Below, in pieces: positions 34,042 to 46,938 of a stretch of DNA of 64,000 nt; positions within the stretch are counted from its first letter, which is position 1, and each line of letters starts with the position of its first letter. A program made the translations under genes and the position numbers. The stretch is from Topomyia yanbarensis (lineage: Eukaryota > Arthropoda > Insecta > Diptera > Culicidae), in the NCBI RefSeq assembly GCF_030247195.1, contig NC_080672.1, positions 28,031,906 to 28,095,905 on the forward strand, given 5' to 3'. The notes under the pieces are model-generated. The model made no database searches, was not told the origin of the DNA, and saw only the letters and a program-made list of their open reading frames with translations.

Positions 34042-37000
34042 TATTTATGAAATGCACACTGTTGGGATTGTAAGAAGATTAATATTCTGCGCCATGTAAT
34101 CAAAGTACAGGGACATGAAACGGGTCTGAGAATTGAGCTCGACAAGCCTTTAGAAATTTTCGATCACTACCGGGTTCAAAATATCGCATCGAATGAGCAA
34201 TCAATATTTGAGTTCCCAAAATCGATTCTTCAGCGGGAGAACGCCCGACAGGACTTCGCAACTCATTGTATGGGTCGACTGCATGCACCCCAAGGCGATA
34301 CGCAAACAACGATACTGAATTCTTTCGAGTTTGATCAAATGTATGTTTGCAGCAGATCGAAAGCAGAAGCATCCGCATTCCATACAAATCGTTCTCTGAA
34401 AGAATGTTGGTAGAAACTAAATCAAAAGCCCCCTTAATATCTAGGAACACTGATGCAATCTGCTCTTTGCTAGCATAGGCCATTTGAATTTCAGTTGAGA
34501 GCAACGCAAGGCAATCGTTCGTCCCTTTACCTTTACGAAAACAAAATTGTGTATCTGACAGTACGCGGGATAGGATCATTTTTTCGAACAACTTACGGAT
34601 ACAGGACACCATTACGATCGGTCGATACGAATTGTGGTCGGAGGCTGGTTTTTCTGGTTTTTGGATGGCGATGACCTTCACTTGGTTCCAATCGTGTTGG
34701 ACAATGTTACCCTCAAGAAACTTATTAAATAAGTTCAACAAGCGTATTTTGTCGATTCTTCAACAAGTTGGATTTGATTCTGTCTGGCCCTGGAGCTTTA
34801 TTAATACATGATAGAATAGCGAGTGAGAACTCTACCATTGAAAACGGTGTTCCGTTCGCGTTATCCTGAGTGAACGCGGCGCGGTAGATCTTCTGCACCG
34901 GGGCAGAATTCGGACAAACCTTCTTGACGAAATCAAATATCCAACGGTTTGAATATTCCACGCTCCCGTTAGTACAGTTTCGGTTTCGCATACGCCGGGC
35001 CGTGCCCCAAAAAGTGCTCATCGATGTTTCTCTCGTTAGTCCGTCAACGAACCGGCGCCAGCAACTACGTTTCTTGGCTTTCAATCGCGTTTCTAACGTC
35101 GCGTATTATCGATAGCTAGCGTGTAACCCGTCGTTCCAGAAGGTATTATACGCGGCGGCCCTCTCTGCGTACACATCTGAGCATTCTTTGTATCACTACG
35201 GATTAGGAGGACGTTTTTGTATGTTCGCGCCGGGTACTAGCTTAATCTGAGCTTGATTTAAGAATCAAGCTAGCCAAAAAGCTGTAGTCTTTCTCCGGAG
35301 GAAGTTCTTGAGTAGATTCGATGTTGTCGGATATCGCGGCGGCATAGCTCTTCCAATCGACATGTAGTGTGAAGTGATAAGAAATATTGATTGATTCCAA
35401 TGGCCTTGAGCCGTTATTGATTGAAACTACGATCGGCAGATGGTCAGTACCGTGGGGATCAGGGATTACCTTCCACGTGCAATTTAACCGCAGCAATTAT
35501 TTTTGCCGTCGGTGCCCAACCGCGGTGTTAGGGGGAGTATATATGGAAGCTATGCAAAAACCTTTGCCTTTGGTTTCAACTTGGCAAGCAAAAACTCCAA
35601 TACCTGTTATCGAGGGCAGATTAATTCTGTAGAAGGAATTCCCAAAAGCGCTCGTCCATAGGGGGTGTCTTGATCCAGGCGAATAATATTAAAGTCGTGA
35701 AAGTTGAGATCTATATCGGAAGTTAACCGAGATTCACATAACGCAAATGCATCGCAACTCAAACTATTTATTAAAATTTTGAAGGAATCGATTTTCGGGA
35801 TGATACTTCTGCAATTCCGCTGTAGAACAGTGATCAAATCCGTGACCTCGTTCGATGAGCTAGCCATCGAAGGATACAATCGCTGAAAGCAGGGGCAGTC
35901 AACTGTTTTGAAAATGTTCTCACTTTAGTAGGGAGAAGAGCTAACAACAGACTTTTAAGGAAATTATATTGAAAGTTTTTATTATCCAGTCCACAATGTC
36001 CAAGAGTTGGATAATAACAGTGCCGCGATTATTCTCGAACTGATACAAAGGAATACTTGCGGTTTTTGATGTTCCTGGAAGTGCTGGGAATGCCTTCTCT
36101 GAGTTTAATCCTCCGATACCAGGAGCTAATTGCTTCGGTTTGGTTGCATTGACACTTCCGAGAGATGTCACTTTCGGAGCCCCGTCAAGAGACACCTTCT
36201 GGCATTTACAAGGAAATTTAGGAGATAAAATATTCCTCCTTTTCCTTAGACATTAGGTACCCTAGTAGATCCTCTTTTTGGTCGTCAGGCTCGCTTTCGG
36301 TAGGAGGCAAGAGAGAATAGCGCAAAGGAACGTTTTAGTTTATCCCCACGTAGTTTGTACGCGGGACATGTCGAGATCTCATGCAGAATCTCTGTACAGT
36401 AATGACTTTTCAGCATTCTTACTGTACGAATCATTCACATGATTCTCGCCACATTTTCCACAGCGGGACTTATTGGTATAATGGGTGTGATCCAATTGTT
36501 TACACTTTGTGCAATTCATGACCCGCGGTACAAACAGATGCACAGGTAAACGGACATTGTGCAACAGGATGTTTTTCGGCAAAGCGGTACTAGCGATGGC
36601 CAACCCCGTACTGAAGCAGATCCTCGCATGTCAAACTCTCATCGGTGACTACGCCTTCAGACTGTACCTTTACAGCTGGAATATACACATTATAATCCCG
36701 CGTAAAGTGCTCATAGCAAGCAATATCGTGTGCCTGCTTTGAGTTGGGTAGCAGCAGCACCCTTATCTTATCCGAGCGAACCTTCGAACTTTCGGTAACA
36801 ACCGAGAACCGTTCTGTCAGGCCTTTGGAAATCTGGAGAAGATTTAGGGCCGAATGAAGACCACAAATGGACCAGTTGAGAGTTCGGGGTAGCATTCGGG
36901 CCGGGGGGAGCCTTAGGAGTTGAACCCTATTCAACTTCCATTTGACCATCCGGAGAGGGAACCATAGAAAACGTCAACGCACGGGATCAGCGCCCACGCA

Positions 37001-37046
37001 GACGAAAGAAAGCAATAAATGTGTTATAAAAGCAAAAACCACTTAG

Positions 37047-37259
37047 CTTTAAGGTTGAACAGAGAAGGGGCAAAATGAACGAAAACGAAAAAAGCAGTTT
37101 TTTCCACACCGTGTGTTAGATCTTCATAAAAATCAATCAGCAGTACTGTAACAACATTCTACACAAGCTGATTGATTTTCATGAAGATCGAACAAACGGT
37201 GTGTAAAAAAACTGCTTTTTTCGTTTTCGATTTTTGCCCATTTCCTGTGCCACCTTAAA
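37047..37259. mobile_element. 213-bp hairpin MITE
   Basis: A long inverted repeat with arms of about 90 bp: left TTTAAGG...GGGCAAAA...GAAAACGAAAAAAGCAG, right the mirror image ending CCTTAAA, and a loop of about 30 bp around 37140-37165. Target duplication not clear. Confidence 0.7.
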
Positions 37260-37729
37260 CTGGTGTCCAACGACGAACCGATCCAGTTTATACAGCTGGC
37301 TATTGTTTAATCCTCACACGCGAACAAAAGACTGAGGACCGAACCGAACTGGCAAGATTACCTTGAACGTGGATTACTACTATTCTTTGTCGTTATACAC
37401 AGCACGGACTAGAAAAAATCACTTCTGTCTCGATCGAGAGCTCGAAAACGAATGATCTATATTGAGTTATCTAGGATGATTAGAATCCGATTTACATTCC
37501 GGAATCAGGTGTTTGACATTCCGGAACGTTTAGCGCTCAAGAAACTGATTACACAAGTACGATCCAATACAACGAAGTAATGGCTCTCGATTTCAATAAA
37601 AAAAAACTACCTATAAAACCAATTTATTTATTCATTTATTAATTTAAAGTCGATCGTAGAGCAGTGGAAGAGGCTTTTGTGCTTTTTAAAAGAGATGCTG
37701 CCAATATTCATCGACTGAGTATAAACTCC

Positions 37730-38165
37730 GGTAAAATAAAGTAATACTTGATAAAGAACCAGGTCCCCAGCACAGTGTTGGTTCCAAGATAGAAATGGAC
37801 GCGGTATGAGGTTGTTGACGAGTTCATATATCTTGGAAGACTAGTGACATGTGATAACGAAGATAGCCGTGAGATCAAAACCGATTTGTGACTGTAAATA
37901 GCAATTGCCACGATTTGCGTATTTTCTCCGCATATTTTGCTGGTACTCCCTGCTACTCTGTACGAATATGAGGCGTGGTAAAGGAAATAGATTCTCGACT
38001 GCTTGGTGTATACGAACATGCTGATATCGCAAGGCTTATAAAGCACGGCAGACGACAATTGGTCGGGCATGTAGCTATTTTTCCTGCAAAGAAAACAATA
38101 AGTTGTGAACCTGGATTAGGTTGCTGACGTTGGTGCAGATCCTGCACTCGAGGAATAGGTGCCAG
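37730..38165 (+). pseudogene. RTE/JAM1-like non-LTR retrotransposon, RT C-terminal fragment
   Basis: Plus strand reads VVDEFIYLGRLVTCDN and SREIKT near 37810-37880, then LYEYEAW near 37960, and LIKHGRRQLVGHVA near 38035-38075. These match the DEFxYLGxxxT...LxYGxExW...RxGHVxR layout at the end of RTE-clade (JAM1-type) reverse transcriptases, a clade common in mosquitoes. Heavily frameshifted. Confidence 0.65.
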
Positions 38166-38539
38166 CAAATCTTTTTCGTTCAGAATTGGAACAAAACTTT
38201 GGGCAGAAATCGCCATGCCATGCCACCAAACCGATGATCGATTTTTTTCAAACAAGCGAGCAAATTCGACGCGATATACTTTGGACCTTGCAAGAAAGGT
38301 ACGCCAGAATTTGTAGGTGCATTAGTGTCATGCAAAAATTATACTCTTGGGTCAGAGAGAATCAAACTCAATTTTATGAAGAATGTGCCTAATCCAGCAA
38401 AAGTTGATAATTAAATTTAACAATTGGTTTCTGTAGAAGAGAATTGGTCTACATGGCTAGAGATAAGTAACATTGCTTGTTATTCATAAATCGGGATAAT
38501 CAGCTTTCGACCATTATTCGTATCGGCCGATTGCATTCT

Positions 38540-39420
38540 ACTATACCTACACAATTTGGTGAAGGTAAGCGACGTGCTATCAAAATTCAATTTGTGTTTC
38601 GCAAAAGGAAGGATACGAACGATTGCCTTGCACAGCTTTCAACGCTCTAAAAAGCAAATGTTTTCTGCAGTCTTGGCCAATAAAATAGCTTACGATTCTG
38701 TAGCAATTGTTATCTTATTCGTTATGTTGTTCGTATAATTTGTTGTCAGATACGCACACTACCACTTCCAACTTTCTACGGCAACTTCTTGAATCGGCTA
38801 CATGGATTTTCCACAAGGCTCTTTCTTAAGCCTCTTATTTACAATTTCTACCTGAATCGCATTGAGGTATATCTTGCCAACTCAAGAACTTATCTTTGAA
38901 TAGTTAAGCGTGGTCCAGTTCATCTTTCTAATAGTGGATAGAATGACCGCTGAAGTTTCATATTTATGTACCAGAGGGCTGGTTCGACTCTAAATGCATT
39001 TGAAGAGGATACAACGGGTATCGATAGACTAAATACCAACAAGGAAGTAATTTTATTCGCGCATTAATTTGAACTTGGTAGTGTACTCACCAGGGAAACT
39101 TGTAAAGGTTGTGTCAAATAGTTATACTCTCATTAACTGAGCATAGGAGCTACTATTTCCATTCTGCCGCGAATACTCATATTATCAACGTGGAACGAAT
39201 ACCGTATCGTTGTTTGTGTTTTGCTTGAGATCGAATTTCTTTTCTGGGAGATCTCTTATCGTCTGACACGAGGCTATAAACCAATTGGTCAATGGAAATT
39301 TCGTTGACATGTCGAGTGTCACTTGCAAACCAAATTTATGACAGTGTGCTTCAGCCATTTGCGCAAGATATTAATTCTTTTGCGTATGCTTCTCAAAGAT
39401 TCAAAGTAGACTGTCTGCAT
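38540..39420 (+). pseudogene. Non-LTR family C-like RT fragment
   Basis: Degenerate frames: KGRIRTIAL...ANKIAYDSVAI near 38590-38710 (compare RKGKGTNDCLAL...DIKGAFD of family C), GFPQGSFLSPLIYNFYLNRI near 38805-38860 (RT motif B region), and FWEISYRLTRGY near 39240, corresponding to the family C thumb. No ORF longer than 60 codons remains. Confidence 0.55.
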
Positions 39421-42400
39421 AGAATACACGCCCATGAAAGAGAATTTTCGTAGAAGTCAGGATCATCTATGTTCGCTGGCCATAAACATTATGCACATCT
39501 CTTCCATATTGAGATCACTAATAGTGAATTAGTGAAATGAATAGTGTTGCAAAGGTAGCCAAGATAACGGGCCTGTTTTTTTGGTCAGAAGATTCCTTAA
39601 GAATCCCAACTAGACCACTCAATGTCCATATTCATGATATCTTGGCCGGCCGGGGTCGCACAAGTTGTTGATCCAATATTTGGTAAAGATAGTAAATATG
39701 CTAATAGGATCTTTCTAAAGTCAATTACTTCACAGCTATCGAGTTTCTGCAGCATAGCTATTCTTTTCGAATTCAGCATGAGTTAACATGCTTCTCTATT
39801 TCGCACATTGATTAAAATTTATGTTCTCTCCGGTCTCTTGGTAATTCCAATGACAACATAAAAACAGATTTATGTTCCAAAGACAAAATATGAACTAGTT
39901 CCTGAAAAATATTAAGTGAAGCTACTAAATAAACACCCCAAACTCCAATTCAGTTCCATATTAACACGTGAAAGTGAAACTATAATTCCAAGATAGCAAA
40001 ACGCTACAGCAATTAGGATTATATATTGAAACTCTCATGGCACAATTCCTAAAAAAACACATGATAGCCATCATTGCCGGCCGCCCCCATCTCCATCGTT
40101 CACGGGGAAGGATAAAGGATAAGGTAGACGGGAAGTGTTGATGCTCCACCTATTTAATGGAAGGACGACGATTCATCAGACGTAGGTGTCGCGGAGTTGG
40201 TGGTTTGGAAGGGTATAAGGTCTAGGTTTCGCGCCAAGCAAGCGATGTGACCTGTAAAGAATATTTTATTATGTAGTTGTTTAGTTAGTCTTTGAGTACA
40301 CGATCACTCGAAAAAGAAAAGATCTTGTTTAGTTTTTTGTTCTTTTTTAAACTCTGGGCAGCCGGCTACCGAGAGTATCCTATGTTTCCTTAGCAAAAGC
40401 AATTTGAACTCCACACAGCCGACCGCGGGAGTATTGCATAGAAAAGCTAATCTTATCTGCGTAATGGGCCGTAATATATTGTAAAGGTATTTAGACAGAA
40501 TTCGCTACTTCTTCTCTACGATATATTTATTTGGTTGAAAACTACCGAGTGATAACACGTTATACAGACAGAGAGTTATGATAGCGCGAGATGTTATAAA
40601 TCAAGGTATGTATTTCCTATTTCACGTGTCGGATGATTTGTAAAACACACCTGTACGAAAGATAATAACGACCATTGAAAAGAAATACAAAGAGTTGTTA
40701 ACCTGATACACAGGATGGTTAGCAATAACGGAACTTGAAATTAGATTCATAAAAACAGACGCGCACCCAGTCGTCGCCGGTCTAAGTACCAAATGTCATC
40801 AATAGACTTAGGCTCGCGTGGAGGCATGAGATAGGAGACTTGTGAGAACTAGAGAGTTTAAAAAAGCAAAGAAACGACAAGCTCCGTACTGAATCCGAAC
40901 TCAGCTATAAGCTTCTACAGCTGAATTGAAACTCCAAACGGAATATGGCGCCTCCTTGCCATTTCAATCTCTTTAGTGAAGACTATGTTATCTCACCGTT
41001 TGACGACCTCCTAAAAAAATAGATTCTGATGGGTTAAACTCAAAATCTACGGATCTAACCCCTTACAAAAGTGGCAACACTCATCGCTTTGCTAAAAATT
41101 GAATAACTTCTTTTAACAAAGTCGGATTGACTAGCAGTCTTCGGCAAAGTTGTAGACAATTAAATTATCTTTCTTATTTTAATTTACAGCGATAATACGA
41201 TGCATACAGTGCCACCTAGTGGTGAAAAGGCGATCTAGTGGGTTTTCTCCATGTAAATTGTCGAAAAATCCAGTACTTCCAGTCGGACTAGGAATCGACT
41301 CAGGGGTGGGCCGATTGAGTTTTCAAAAATTCATTATTTTTCTGAGCAGTCTAGTATACAGTTGTTAATTTGCTATATATTTACTACCTACATTCAAACT
41401 ACGTTTAAGTTTTGGTGAAGCGATCCACGGAAATTGGATTTGGAGAAAATTAGATAAAAATGAAGTGCCGAACTTGACGTCTACGTGGTGGTCAAATACT
41501 CTACCATATACTGATGAAGCAAAGTACAAGTCACTTACTAAAGGTATAAATGAGAGCGGGTTAAAAATTCACTGCGAGCAAAAACAGTATATAAGTTTTA
41601 TTAAGAGCAAAAATGAGTTCAAGCGTAAAAATGGATTATAAAGATCACTTTTGCCCTAAGCGGAGAAATATTCCATTTTTAACCTAAGATAGTTTCAGAA
41701 ATTATTTATCACAAATGAGTCAAAATCATCATCAATATGGGCTTCATTTGAAAGGGGTGGTCAGTAGACAACGGAAATTGATGATTAATGCCATTTCAAG
41801 GCCCAAGTTGGCCACATCCGGTTACCACAAAACAGTGAAAACTATCGTCAATGGTTGGAACATTATCCGAAAAATATTTCAAGACGATTCATTGCTTTTT
41901 AGTGTTTCCGCAATTATTGTGTGCAGTATGCGCTACGTTATTGATTTGATTTTGCATATAACCCGAAAATTTTGCAAGACAACTTATTTCATTGCAATAA
42001 TAATTCTATTTCAATCCGAACAGCTTCCATGAATCAGATCTCAACTATATTGCATAATAAAACAGATCACACAGAACGGGATGATTCAACTGAAGTCGCG
42101 TTTCCATGTTATGAGTATGTACCTTTGCTACACCTTTCTCGTGCCGATTTTGAGTTACCCAAGGCGCGATGCCAACAAGCACGTCACCTTCACCCTCCAG
42201 CTTTGGCGACACTTCCGTTGAAAGGGTAAATACGGATTCACGTGACTATAGAAAATCACTGCCCCTCGAAGCGTTTGGCGCCCGGTTTCGGTAGTGAGGA
42301 TAGTAAGTGAAACAAATCATTCTCATAATTCGTTAGGATAGGTGCACTTCGAACAGACTTCCGTCGCACTTTCACACAGAACCGTTGAAACACTATACTG

Positions 42401-43735
42401 CTAGCATACCAGTACTTCCCAAACTAGCAATAAAATTAAGTGAAATTGAAACTACAATTGAATAAATCGGTCATTTTTCCACTACTCAAAGAGCTCGAAA
42501 GAGACGTCTGTTCTCTGTGATCGCCAGTTGAATAAAGTAAATAAGCTTTCCTAAAATTCTCACTCGGTGTCGATTTCTTAGAAAACTACTAGGCTCAGCT
42601 GTATGTCAAATTTTATAAGTCATAATCCTACAAGATGACGATTCTGTTGTAAACATTAATACAGCGACCCTGTTCTAACAGTCACAGTCACGTTGCCTAG
42701 TGACTAGAAGGGAATTTCCTTCTAGTCAGCAGGTAACTTGATTGAGAAAATAGTGCCCCAGAACACGTAGAACAAGATTGTCGCTAGGGTTAATTTCGTT
42801 CTTTTTCGCTTGCGTAATTATGAATATTGCCAACAATAAGGTTACAATGTTGTCACAAATCAACGACACAACGCTACGAGGATTTAACATTCAAGGTGAG
42901 AAGAACTCTTATCGTTCCTGTGCACCAATCTACAAACAATCAATTTAAGAGATGATTACTAAATTGCTTTGGGTTTCCTAAAAACATTTTCCTAGTACGA
43001 AGGTCTAGCAAAAAGAAACCTTCGATCGCTTGTATTTCAGAGGTTTGGTCGTGTCCTTAAACATTCACGTCTGCATGGTACGTAAGAGCGGCTCACAACA
43101 TTATCTGATCCGAGTCGAACGACTAGCGGAAACAAGCGTTAAAATAATTCATTTTGATTTAAAAATTCGGATTGGAATTGTCATGAAACAGGGTAAGTGG
43201 TCAGATCACACAGGCGAACCCGCGATACGCACGATGATGATGTTATTTCGAAAGACAAACGATCTGACAAACGCGATAAGACAAACCGTGCCACACCGGT
43301 ACGGCACTTGAGAAGGCCAGATTTAAAAATGGCTTAAAAACATAATCTACGATACGTGCGACCCCAGATGTTTTCCGCACTACCTTCCGCTATATGCCGG
43401 AGTTGCGAATTTACCTCCCCCTTTCCTCAATCTAATTCTAACCGCACGCTCTAAACACACAGCTAAAATCTACCTTATTTATATTTTTAAATTTGGAATT
43501 TCCTCGCATCCCGATGCCGCCCGAAAACTTGTCCCGTGATATCCATTCGTTCGTTGTACCACCTTCTAGTACAGCAGCAGCAGCAATGTAGCAACGGAAA
43601 AATCAAACGAAAGTCAGCTCGCCGTTTTCTTGAGGGGGCGGATGCGCGCATCCCTCTGTGCTCAACCGTATACCTACAACGTGTGGGTGTAATGGAAAAA
43701 CTCTGCAAATTTCAACGGCCAGAGCCAGACTAGAC
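39421..43735. other. No gene seen
   Basis: AT-rich intron-like or intergenic DNA. Includes a CCACCTAGTGG short palindrome near 41212, also seen near 21245. The open frames at 41715-42032 and 43030-43311 match nothing that I recognise. Confidence 0.4.
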
Positions 43736-43754
43736 ATTCCTCGTTCGCATATGC

Positions 43755-44015
43755 ATGCATACTCTCTCTCTCTCCGCGGTCTATGTGGTCACAGGAACTG
43801 AAGCAGTAAGCGTAGTGGCTTACTCGTACCGCCCTACACAATTTTCGACAAGTTGTGGGGGTGTGTGTGCGTATGTGTATGTGAAAATATTTGAATGTTT
43901 ATTTTGCTATTATCAGCCGACCGATTCGACGGTATTCGCGGTACGTACGTGCTAGAACAGTTAAGAAAAGATGTACTACTCCTACTACTACTGTTAGTAG
44001 TAGTAGTAGTAGTCT
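43755..44015 (+). repeat. Simple-sequence cluster: (CT)n, (GT)n and (ACT/AGT)n
   Basis: CT-rich run at about 43760-43775, GT-rich run at about 43857-43880, and an ACT/AGT trinucleotide run at 43976-44012 that forms a small inverted repeat (CTACTACTACT / AGTAGTAGTAG). Confidence 0.7.
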
Positions 44016-44019
44016 GCAC

Positions 44020-44823
44020 GGTACAGAAGATGAAACGTTGTTACTCGTGCTGCTACAGGTGCTACGCAATGCATATGATCGAAGCGGTGGCTGAGTTGCC
44101 ATTTTTGTGTTTGTTCTTATGGATCTTACTACTTACTACTCAATTTCACTGGCAACACTGAAACACCGATCGGTTATTCGATCAGAAGCAAAAATGGCAC
44201 TATCCCTGTTCAAAAATACAACATTCTTAAGGAAATTGATTTCGAGAAAGGGATTGTTCTCCGGAAAATTGCAATATTAATCAACTAAAATAATAAAATT
44301 AAACGGGATAATAAGCCCCATTTCTTATATCTCCCTATTGATTTGAAGCCGTTGGTTGGATCAGCATCTGCCACCCTTGTTCAAAGCATTCTTTTAAACA
44401 ACGAAGTGAAAATTGGAGCATCCGATTCTAGTTTTCGTTGCGCTCAAACACGAGTGCTTCACCATTTTTGTTAAACTGATTCTTAGGTACAAACAAAGAT
44501 GTTGATTTAACCAATTTATACGCATTACATCCCGATTAGAAATAAATCGTACATTGAATAGTTCAAATTATACATTATAATTTTCATAGATCATATTATT
44601 CGTTTACTGTACAACGATTAAAAAATTTAGAGAGTTATCTTACATAACCGTTTGTAGATTTTATGAGTTAAGGTAACAGCAAACTGAATTGTAAATGTAA
44701 ACGCAATGCTTAAATGGCCGAGGGCGATAATCTCTCTAATATGAACATGTAAGTTGCAAAAGCCCCAAAAGTTACATCTGTAAATCTTCATAGATTTTGC
44801 GTTAAACAATACGATCTCCACTC
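44020..44823. other. No gene seen
   Basis: AT-rich with no supported feature. Confidence 0.4.
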
Positions 44824-45465
44824 AGCGGGGTGTGGGGCTTTGGTGATGTATTTCCGGAACGGGAAGCAAACAAAGGCCGGGTTATCGTTAATGGGCTCAA
44901 CCAGGCGAACAAGTTTGCTTGCTGCAAGTGTTTTACGCAGGACTATTGTGTATACGTACCCGCTAAGACCGTGGAGATCGACGGGGTCATCATAGAAAAA
45001 TGTATTTTCAGCGGGAGGACTCCGGATGATCTTCCATGATGTCCTGGATACAAACTGCGCGGGAATAACCCAATAATAAGCGCTCGAAGCCTTCTTATGC
45101 AGAAATGCCAAAGAATGCCTCATCGCCTGTCTATTCCGACAATTCCTTTGCTATTTTGGCTCGTGTTGAGCAAGAATCTGATGATCGACCAGAGGGAACA
45201 ATTTTGTTAACCCTGGGGGCTCAGGAAGAGAAGAATTTTTTCCTCCCCGTAAGGGCCCCGAAGTGTCCTGCTGACAGTGTGCCAATTACACCTAAGAACA
45301 ACATTGGAAGTGCTGCCATAAAGCCGAAGCAGGTAAGCGGTATTCAGCACTTTCAGAGACATCAAAAAACCCAAGTGTTACCTTACTTTTAAATTTTCTG
45401 AGTTACGATTCGATCACTGTTCTTCAGTGGAATTGCAGAAGTATCCTGCCGAAAATCGATTCCTT
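44824..45465 (+). pseudogene. Non-LTR family C ORF1 and endonuclease start, second copy
   Basis: Reads NKFACCKCFTQDYCVYVPAK near 44907-44970, matching the family C ORF1 phrase YEHFTRDYNVYIPAVK (about 36710), and later ITVLQWNCRSILPKIDSFE at about 45415-45470, matching ITVLQRNCRSIIPKIDSFK of the antisense copy. It breaks off at 45466 and changes to family B. Confidence 0.7.
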
Positions 45466-46938
45466 TGAAGTCGCGCACGGAGTGTCGTGGGTCTTACCCT
45501 TGCTGTGTTATGCAAATCTCTGACACAGTGGACGTTCGTTTCTTCGCAAATCGTGGGATTCAAATGATGTTCATGTCCCTAATACTCATTTCGGGGTTCG
45601 CTATATGCGATTATAAGCCAACGTGTTTGGTATCTTCTAGTTGCTGTACAACAAGTGCTGATGATGAAATGTGTAGTGCTGTAATCGAATATGGTTAGAG
45701 TAGCACAAATTAATCTTCAGCATAAACATACAGCAACTATGAATCTATCTCGCCTTGTGCAGGAAGGGGAAGCTTCCATAGCTTTGGTTCAAGAACCGTA
45801 TTTCCATAAAGGAAACTTCTATGTTGGAAAGCTACTTAACCCCGTCTTCGTAGCTTTCAACAAAAATGGCATGACAAATCCACGTGAAATGCCTCGTGCA
45901 TGTATACTTGCGAATAGTTCAATTGACGCTTGTCTTATATCGGACCTCACAACTCGTGATATTTGTACTGTCATGGTAAACATGACTGTTGACAACATAA
46001 ACAAGAAATACGTCTATTGTTCGGCATATTTGCCGTATAATGAACCATCACCTTCTGATTATTTCAAAAGGGTTGTATCATACTGTGGCAGAAATGGGTT
46101 TCCTCTCAAAATCGGCAGTGATGCAAATTCCCACCACATAATTTGGGGCAGCTCAGATATCAATTTCAGAGGTACCGAATTAATGGAACACTTAAGTAGT
46201 ACAAATCTGCACATACTTAATGCAGGAAACCGCCCAACATTTGCACGAGCTGGCAGAGAAGAGGTGTTAGATGTAACTCTCTACTCCGACAGTATTACGC
46301 ATGAGTTGGCAAACTGGCTCGTACCAAACGAGCTCGAACCGTCGTTATCTGATAATAAATACATCGTCGTTGACCATTTAAACGTCTAGCTAGATATCGT
46401 CACATATCGTAATCCCAAATCTACGAACTGAGACCTCTACGAAGAGGGCTTGGCGATTAGGTTTCATGGATATCTTCCGACGATTGAATTACCAAGTGAC
46501 TTGGAAGAGGTCATGGATAAAACAAGCTCACTCATAGTAGCAGCATACCAAGAGGCTTGTTGGTGGAATACCGAACTTGTTCGACTCAAAAAATTATGTA
46601 GAAGAGCTTGGAATCGTAGACGCAGGGACGCGTCGGAGGCATTTAGGTTGGCTCGCAAAGCATACAGAAATGTCTTTCGATCCTCTGAGCGAAGTGGTTG
46701 GAAAAGTCTCTGCAAAAATGTCTCAAGTCTCAACGAGACTAGTAGATGAAATAAGTTACTTTCGAAATCGAAAGACTTTCATGTCAGTGCGATTATAACT
46801 GCTAATGATGAATACTCGTCTGACGAAGATGTAGTACTCAACTGTCTTTTTGACACACACACACTTTCCAGGCTTTGCGGAGCCATCACTGACGACTGCC
46901 CCTGAGTTCTTTTCAGATAGTTCTGATTCTTGGGCATG
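45466..46938 (+). pseudogene. Non-LTR family B-like ORF1 end, AP endonuclease and RT linker
   Basis: A 232-codon open frame at 45691-46389 begins MVRVAQINLQHKHTATMN and holds LVQEPYFHKGNFY (catalytic Glu), YVYCSAYLPYNEPSPSDYF, IGSDANSHHIIWGSSD (GSDAN-HxxWGS catalytic block) and DVTLYSD. It is one of the longest frames in the window, close to a complete R1/LOA-type endonuclease. It stops just after VVDHLNV, where an SDH-type motif is usual. The following frame (46410-46750) is the basic linker to RT (WWNTELVRLKKLCRRAWNRR), then LNCLFDTH. At 46939 it gives way to the TTCATGAA element. Family B assignment is inference from similar neighbours. Confidence 0.75.

Larger units (their letters stand above)
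31990..36950 (-). pseudogene. Non-LTR retrotransposon family C, near full-length but deleted and interrupted
   Basis: Minus strand, in order: ORF1 near 36950-36380 with a knuckle (CTKCKQLDHTHY...CGKCGENH); endonuclease start ITVLQRNCRSIIPKIDSFK near 35840 and HGTDHLPIVVSI near 35450; RT linker to NKAPGPDRI near 34795; RT with SYRPIVMVSCIRKLFEKMI near 34620, FCFRKGKGTNDCLALLSTEI, and VFLDIKGAFD near 34440. The part that should carry the YADD motif is missing: the reading jumps to the thumb (KLERIQYRCLRIALGC near 34330). Then MITE 33131-34041, RNase H (FYTDESNFEGSTGFGIFNQ and YTAELAAIQYTL, 33060-32930), MITE 32473-32760, and a C-terminal knuckle (CGNDIEHIVW...RARGRP) near 32340-32240. Confidence 0.8.

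Noticed and set aside
41715..42032. 105-codon plus-strand ORF
   Set aside because: No domain or homology signal; flanks are ordinary AT-rich DNA.
43895..44161. Leu/Val/Ser-run ORFs on both strands
   Set aside because: Produced by the ACT/AGT trinucleotide repeat.
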